34,355 nt of DNA from an uncultured Spirochaetales bacterium. Its GTDB lineage: Bacteria; Spirochaetota; Spirochaetia; Sphaerochaetales; Sphaerochaetaceae. Positions 31,331 to 34,355 of this stretch are shown here, piece after piece. The stretch is from the NCBI GenBank assembly GCA_949299185.1, contig CASFZR010000036.1, positions 1 through 34,355 on the forward strand. Direction: 5' to 3'. Each line of letters begins with the position of its first letter. Position 1 is the first letter of the stretch. Made by a program: the position numbers and the translations under genes. A model generated the notes under the pieces. That model saw only the letters and a list, made by a program, of their open reading frames with translations. It had not been told where the DNA came from and did no database searches.

Positions 31331-33670
31331 TCAAGCCTGAGGATTAAGAGTAACATTGAAAGTCACTTTGAATGTTCCCTTATATTCACCAGAGGAATTA
31401 AGAACGATACCGGTCTTGGTCACAGACCATTTACTTGGTTCAATCGTGCTTATATCCTTACCCCATGGTGTGAGATAAGCATATGAACCATAGGAAGCTG
31501 TCGAAGCAAGCAGGGAAGTCTGGGTAATCTCACTATCTGCAGCAGGATTTCTCGTTATGACATATACGATATCGCCAGCAGTTGCCGGGGACTCATAATC
31601 ATAAGTAACCATCGTGTTGTCTGCTGTAATGGTGATATCATAGGAATCGGTTACAGACCCCTTACCTTCTGGAACGCTGACATTGCTCACAGTCAGAAGC
31701 TTCTCGGCTTCTCCAATAAGAGAATACTCATCATGAGCAACTCCATTGATGCCAATACCTTCACCAGCAAGCAATGAGAATAAGAAAGCAACCTTATTCA
31801 CAAGCAGATTCCCTTCGGAATCAAACTTGAATGGGACATTGCTCTTATAAAAGGCATTCATTCCGACAGAGACAGAAATAATCGAATCATTGGACGCATA
31901 CGTATGTCCACTCAGTTCAACGTCAGCAACATCACCGAAATTACCAAGATTGACATACATGTCATCAAGGCCAGTCTTTTCGCATACCTCGGCATCAGAA
32001 ACAACATGACCGTTAGTGAACTGGTTATAAACCTTTATGAAAGCCGTCATGAACTCCTGCATCTCAGCATTCACATCACTTGGAAGGATAACGGTATTAG
32101 ACACATTGAATGCCGCACCGTTCTTCTCTGCGTTGACTGTTGTGGCAGATGCACAGGAACCAGAAACGCTTACAGGGTATTCCTCGGAGTTCTCATAGAC
32201 ATAAATTCCATGATATTCCTTATCTGCATCGTTCATGCCATCTTCCGAAATAGTAATCGTAACATCGGAAAGTGCGACATTTATCGGATTACGATAAGCA
32301 GAAGCACTCCTGTTTCCAATAACCATAGCCGCAAGAGGAACTTCGTTTCCAGTAGACCAATACCCTTCACCAGGTTTCGGCAATTTCCAACTTTCTCCAA
32401 CATATTCTGTAGTAACGGAATTATTGCCAGTAGCAGTAATCTCTGAATTCGATATGCGATGCGTACCACTTGCGCTTCCGCCTCTAAGAATAAGCCCCTG
32501 CCTATCTCCGCTAATCGTAGATCCGGAAATGGTAACAGTACCATTAACGTTAAAGAGGATAGCGGTATTATCACCGCCAGTTCCCGTACTACCTGCAGAG
32601 GTTACTTCTGAATTTATGATCTCTATCGTTACATTCTGTGAAGGCTCCGGCTCAGAAGCATTCGTACCAATAGCATAATACCCACCGTCTGACTTAATTA
32701 CAGAATTATTTATGATACGGGCAGAGGTGTTATCTTCCTGATTCACAAAAAAGATATTTGAAATGTCAGAAGTATAAGCCACTGCATCCAGAATCAATGA
32801 GCCCCCCTCCTTAAGCATGAGAGCTGGATTGTTACCAGCGGTCCCTTCGATATCTGTTATGCTTAAATTACCAGACGATATCGACAAGGTTGCTCCTGTC
32901 ACATCAATCCTATAATTTGAAGACAGCGTGTTTTCATTCAAATCCAAATATAGATTCTTGGTTATATTTGCAGTACTTCCTAATGCAACGTCTGTCGTTA
33001 ACCTGTAATATCCACCATTGGTTATAGCAGCAGTTAATTCTTCCGTTGTTGAAATCGGCTGATAAGTGGGCCCGACAGGCTCCGGATCCGCAGGCTTCTG
33101 ATCAATTGAATCCGTAACATCATTGCCACCTACGGTAACCTGTGCCCCTGTTGATGGCAGAGAGATGGATACATTGCTTACAGATACCTTGACCTCCCCT
33201 TCTGTGCTTGCAGTCACGGTTGCTGTGACGGAACTTCCTGTAGAGGACGTTGTCGTCTCAGGAACCTCTATCGTGACTGTCGTTGCCGTAGCACCGGTAG
33301 ACACCTCAGAGATTCTCAGCTCCACCTCAGTCGTTACCTTGTAGGAAGTCGCTCTGAAGCTGGAACCGGTAAGATCACCGACAAGGGTGTAGCTCAGGCG
33401 TCCTGAGCTGATCGTAAAGCCGTTATAGGTCGCATTATCAAACTCTACGACAGCTATCAGCGTGGCTGCATCCTTCACTTGCCTGAATGTTACCGTAGCT
33501 CCAGATATCTTACCCTTGAGAGCATCATTCATGAGCTGGACAGGATCGATCTTCTCAGCAACTGCGCTGGCCTCCGTATCAGGAAGCTTAGAAGAATTAT
33601 CATTTGTACATGAGATGAAAGCAAGAAGCATCGCTACGATGCTTAGCATGACGAGCAAGTTTCTTTTCAT
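31331..33670 (-). CDS. Large surface lipoprotein with beta-helix-like repeats
   Basis: A 779-residue lipoprotein: MKRNLLVMLSIVAMLLAFIS, then Cys 21 and a polar linker. Residues 45-115 form a compact domain, 115-180 are Thr/Ser/Val-rich, and 205-480 contain short repeating strands (TLSISSGNLSITDIEG; NVTIEIINSEVTSAG; TVTISGSTISGD) typical of a right-handed parallel beta-helix. The last 90 residues end in GEYKGTFKVTFNVTLNPQA, like the C-terminal strand of the chaperone-usher subunits. Likely outer-surface exposed, perhaps an adhesin. Its promoter contains G10 between -35 and -10. GGGGG lies about 8 nt before ATG. Confidence 0.8.
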   Translation of the reverse strand: MKRNLLVMLSIVAMLLAFISCTNDNSSKLPDTEASAVAEKIDPVQLMNDALKGKISGATVTFRQVKDAATLIAVVEFDNATYNGFTISSGRLSYTLVGDLTGSSFRATSYKVTTEVELRISEVSTGATATTVTIEVPETTTSSTGSSVTATVTASTEGEVKVSVSNVSISLPSTGAQVTVGGNDVTDSIDQKPADPEPVGPTYQPISTTEELTAAITNGGYYRLTTDVALGSTANITKNLYLDLNENTLSSNYRIDVTGATLSISSGNLSITDIEGTAGNNPALMLKEGGSLILDAVAYTSDISNIFFVNQEDNTSARIINNSVIKSDGGYYAIGTNASEPEPSQNVTIEIINSEVTSAGSTGTGGDNTAILFNVNGTVTISGSTISGDRQGLILRGGSASGTHRISNSEITATGNNSVTTEYVGESWKLPKPGEGYWSTGNEVPLAAMVIGNRSASAYRNPINVALSDVTITISEDGMNDADKEYHGIYVYENSEEYPVSVSGSCASATTVNAEKNGAAFNVSNTVILPSDVNAEMQEFMTAFIKVYNQFTNGHVVSDAEVCEKTGLDDMYVNLGNFGDVADVELSGHTYASNDSIISVSVGMNAFYKSNVPFKFDSEGNLLVNKVAFLFSLLAGEGIGINGVAHDEYSLIGEAEKLLTVSNVSVPEGKGSVTDSYDITITADNTMVTYDYESPATAGDIVYVITRNPAADSEITQTSLLASTASYGSYAYLTPWGKDISTIEPSKWSVTKTGIVLNSSGEYKGTFKVTFNVTLNPQA

Positions 33671-33699
33671 GTCAAACCCCCAGAATTATTGATGTTAAT

Positions 33700-33729
33700 A
33701 TCATACCCCCCCCCCTAATCATCTGTCAA
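33700..33729 (-). promoter_or_regulatory. Promoter of the surface lipoprotein with G10 in its spacer
   Basis: On the minus strand, TTGACA (33729-33724), an 18-nt spacer made of GATGATTA plus ten Gs, and TATGAT (33705-33700). The spacer is one base over the 17-bp optimum; nine Gs would make it ideal. Initiation would fall about 23 nt before the ATG. Confidence 0.75.
33706..33715. repeat. Homopolymeric C10/G10 tract
   Basis: Ten Cs on the plus strand, the second such tract in the window. It fills most of the spacer between -35 and -10 of the surface lipoprotein promoter. Confidence 0.95.
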
Positions 33730-33795
33730 TAAAAAGCGTGATGAAAGAGAATAAGATGTCCCCAGCTGAATCGAAGAGATGCCAATCTTCTGGTG

Positions 33796-33880
33796 ACGGC
33801 CAGAAGATACATCGGATGGTATATACAGAAGGGGCTCGGCTATCTTTCTCCCGTAGAACTCAGAAATACGATGCTCCTAA
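33796..33880 (+). pseudogene. Remnant of an IS3-family transposase C-terminus
   Basis: The plus strand reads ARRYIGWYIQKGLGYLSPVELRN, matching the usual end of IS3/IS150-type integrase-domain transposases (Y-I-x-x-Y-N ... K-x-L-G-Y-L-S-P-V-E-x-R). The segment between the tyrosine-rich and LGYLSP parts is shortened, and nothing else of the element is visible. It is a decayed fragment. Confidence 0.5.
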
Positions 33881-33977
33881 GAGACGGTCCTGTAATGACA
33901 AGGCTTTCGTGTCTACCGATCGAAGGATGGTTCAAGACGATTGTCAGCACGAAGGAAATTGACAAAAAAGGAAATTG

Positions 33978-34012
33978 CACTGAAAATATTTTCAGTGAAA
34001 AATCTTTCAGTG
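33978..34012. repeat. Palindrome CACTGAAAATATTTTCAGTG plus a half site
   Basis: A perfect 20-bp palindrome at 33978-33997 and a further CTTTCAGTG half site at 34004-34012 end just before the GAGGTGG ribosome site (34014-34020) of the AAA ATPase gene. This is the expected layout of an autoregulatory operator. Confidence 0.75.
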
Positions 34013-34022
34013 TGAGGTGGCT

Positions 34023-34355
34023 ATGTTCATAGGAAGAGAAATCGAGAAGGAGGACCTTTGGGCTTTCATCTCATCAGACAAGACCAAGGCTGCCCTTATA
34101 TACGGTAGACGCCGCATAGGAAAGACAACGCTTATAAAGACAGTGCTAGAAGAGAAGAAGGTAAACCATATATTCTTCGAAGCTCTTGAGGCTGAATATG
34201 AGACAAATCTAGGCATGCTCAACCAGCTTCTCTCTGATAAGCTGGGCCTGCCGATGGGCAGATTCAGATCATTCATTGACCTGTTCACGCTCTTGAACAT
34301 GACCAAGGAAAGACTTGTCATAGTGCTAGATGAATACCAATACATGAAGATGAGC
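34023..34355 (+). CDS. AAA ATPase (ATPase_2 / AAA_14 type), 3' part outside the window
   Basis: The first 111 residues of an ATPase: MFIGREIEKEDL, Walker A in GRRRIGKTTLI, Walker B in LVIVLDEYQYM. This matches the archaeal-type ATPase_2 or AAA_14 families, whose members often end in a DUF234 or winged-helix domain. The remainder runs off the right edge. GAGGTGG precedes ATG at good spacing. A palindromic operator-like site stands immediately upstream. Cellular role in these families is not established. Confidence 0.8.
   Translation, partial: MFIGREIEKEDLWAFISSDKTKAALIYGRRRIGKTTLIKTVLEEKKVNHIFFEALEAEYETNLGMLNQLLSDKLGLPMGRFRSFIDLFTLLNMTKERLVIVLDEYQYMKMS

Noticed and set aside
33738..33962. Independent plus-strand gene before the AAA ATPase
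   Set aside because: No ribosome site or domain; one overlapping frame matches an IS3 transposase fragment, which explains the stretch better.

Overview
The window looks like a chromosomal segment of an anaerobic, [FeFe]-hydrogenase-bearing diderm bacterium. I would place it in Spirochaetota (Sphaerochaetaceae or Treponemataceae-like, possibly gut-associated), but only tentatively. The reasons are the HydE/HydF/HydG maturases with a TM1266-type regulator, a Bmp/TmpC-type nucleoside ABC importer, several secreted lipoproteins, and G10 tracts in front of surface-protein genes. Periplasmic chaperone and usher genes require an outer membrane. No rRNA or tRNA gene was seen.

Layout. 1-505: a short noncoding stretch with two minus-strand terminators. 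506-3117 (-): hydG-hydF. 3118-3595: a spacer with a cluster of ACGCGTGTTA-type motifs. 3596-3973 (+): a small lipoprotein, probably read from a leaderless mRNA. 3959-14619 (-): the main feature, an operon-like run of about eleven genes encoding a PapD-like chaperone, a fimbrial-type usher split by a frameshift, and nine secreted small proteins sharing sequence patterns expected of chaperone-usher subunits. Upstream are two good promoter matches, one with a G10 run inside its 17-bp spacer. 15198-15959 (-): an orphan LytTR response regulator. 16009-18530 (-): hydE, a TM1266-like gene and an unknown protein. 18602-19948 (+): a lone ABC ATPase and a flavodoxin-like protein. 19937-21543 (-): a ParB-fold protein and a metallophosphoesterase.

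21647-24965 holds two neighbouring accessory genes, a Fic protein (-) and an AlbA_2/COG2865 protein (+). Each has a probable C-terminal winged helix, and each is bracketed by near-identical direct repeats that contain arrays of a short gene-specific motif. Similar motif clusters occur before a AAA ATPase at the right edge and, without an intact gene, at 3386-3526, 15021-15045 and 30743-30973.

24995-30612 (-) is a nucleoside uptake and salvage operon: Bmp substrate-binding protein, double ABC ATPase, two permeases and purine nucleoside phosphorylase. The binding protein appears to have lost its signal-peptide coding segment. 31004-31246 (-) is a solitary Phd/YefM antitoxin. 31331-33670 (-) is a large surface lipoprotein whose promoter also carries a G10 run between a TTGACA -35 and a TATGAT -10. 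An IS3-type transposase remnant and the start of a AAA ATPase close the window.

The most notable reading is a chaperone-usher-like surface system outside the phyla where such systems are well known, probably phase-variable through promoter-spacer G tracts, with a second surface lipoprotein under the same kind of switch.
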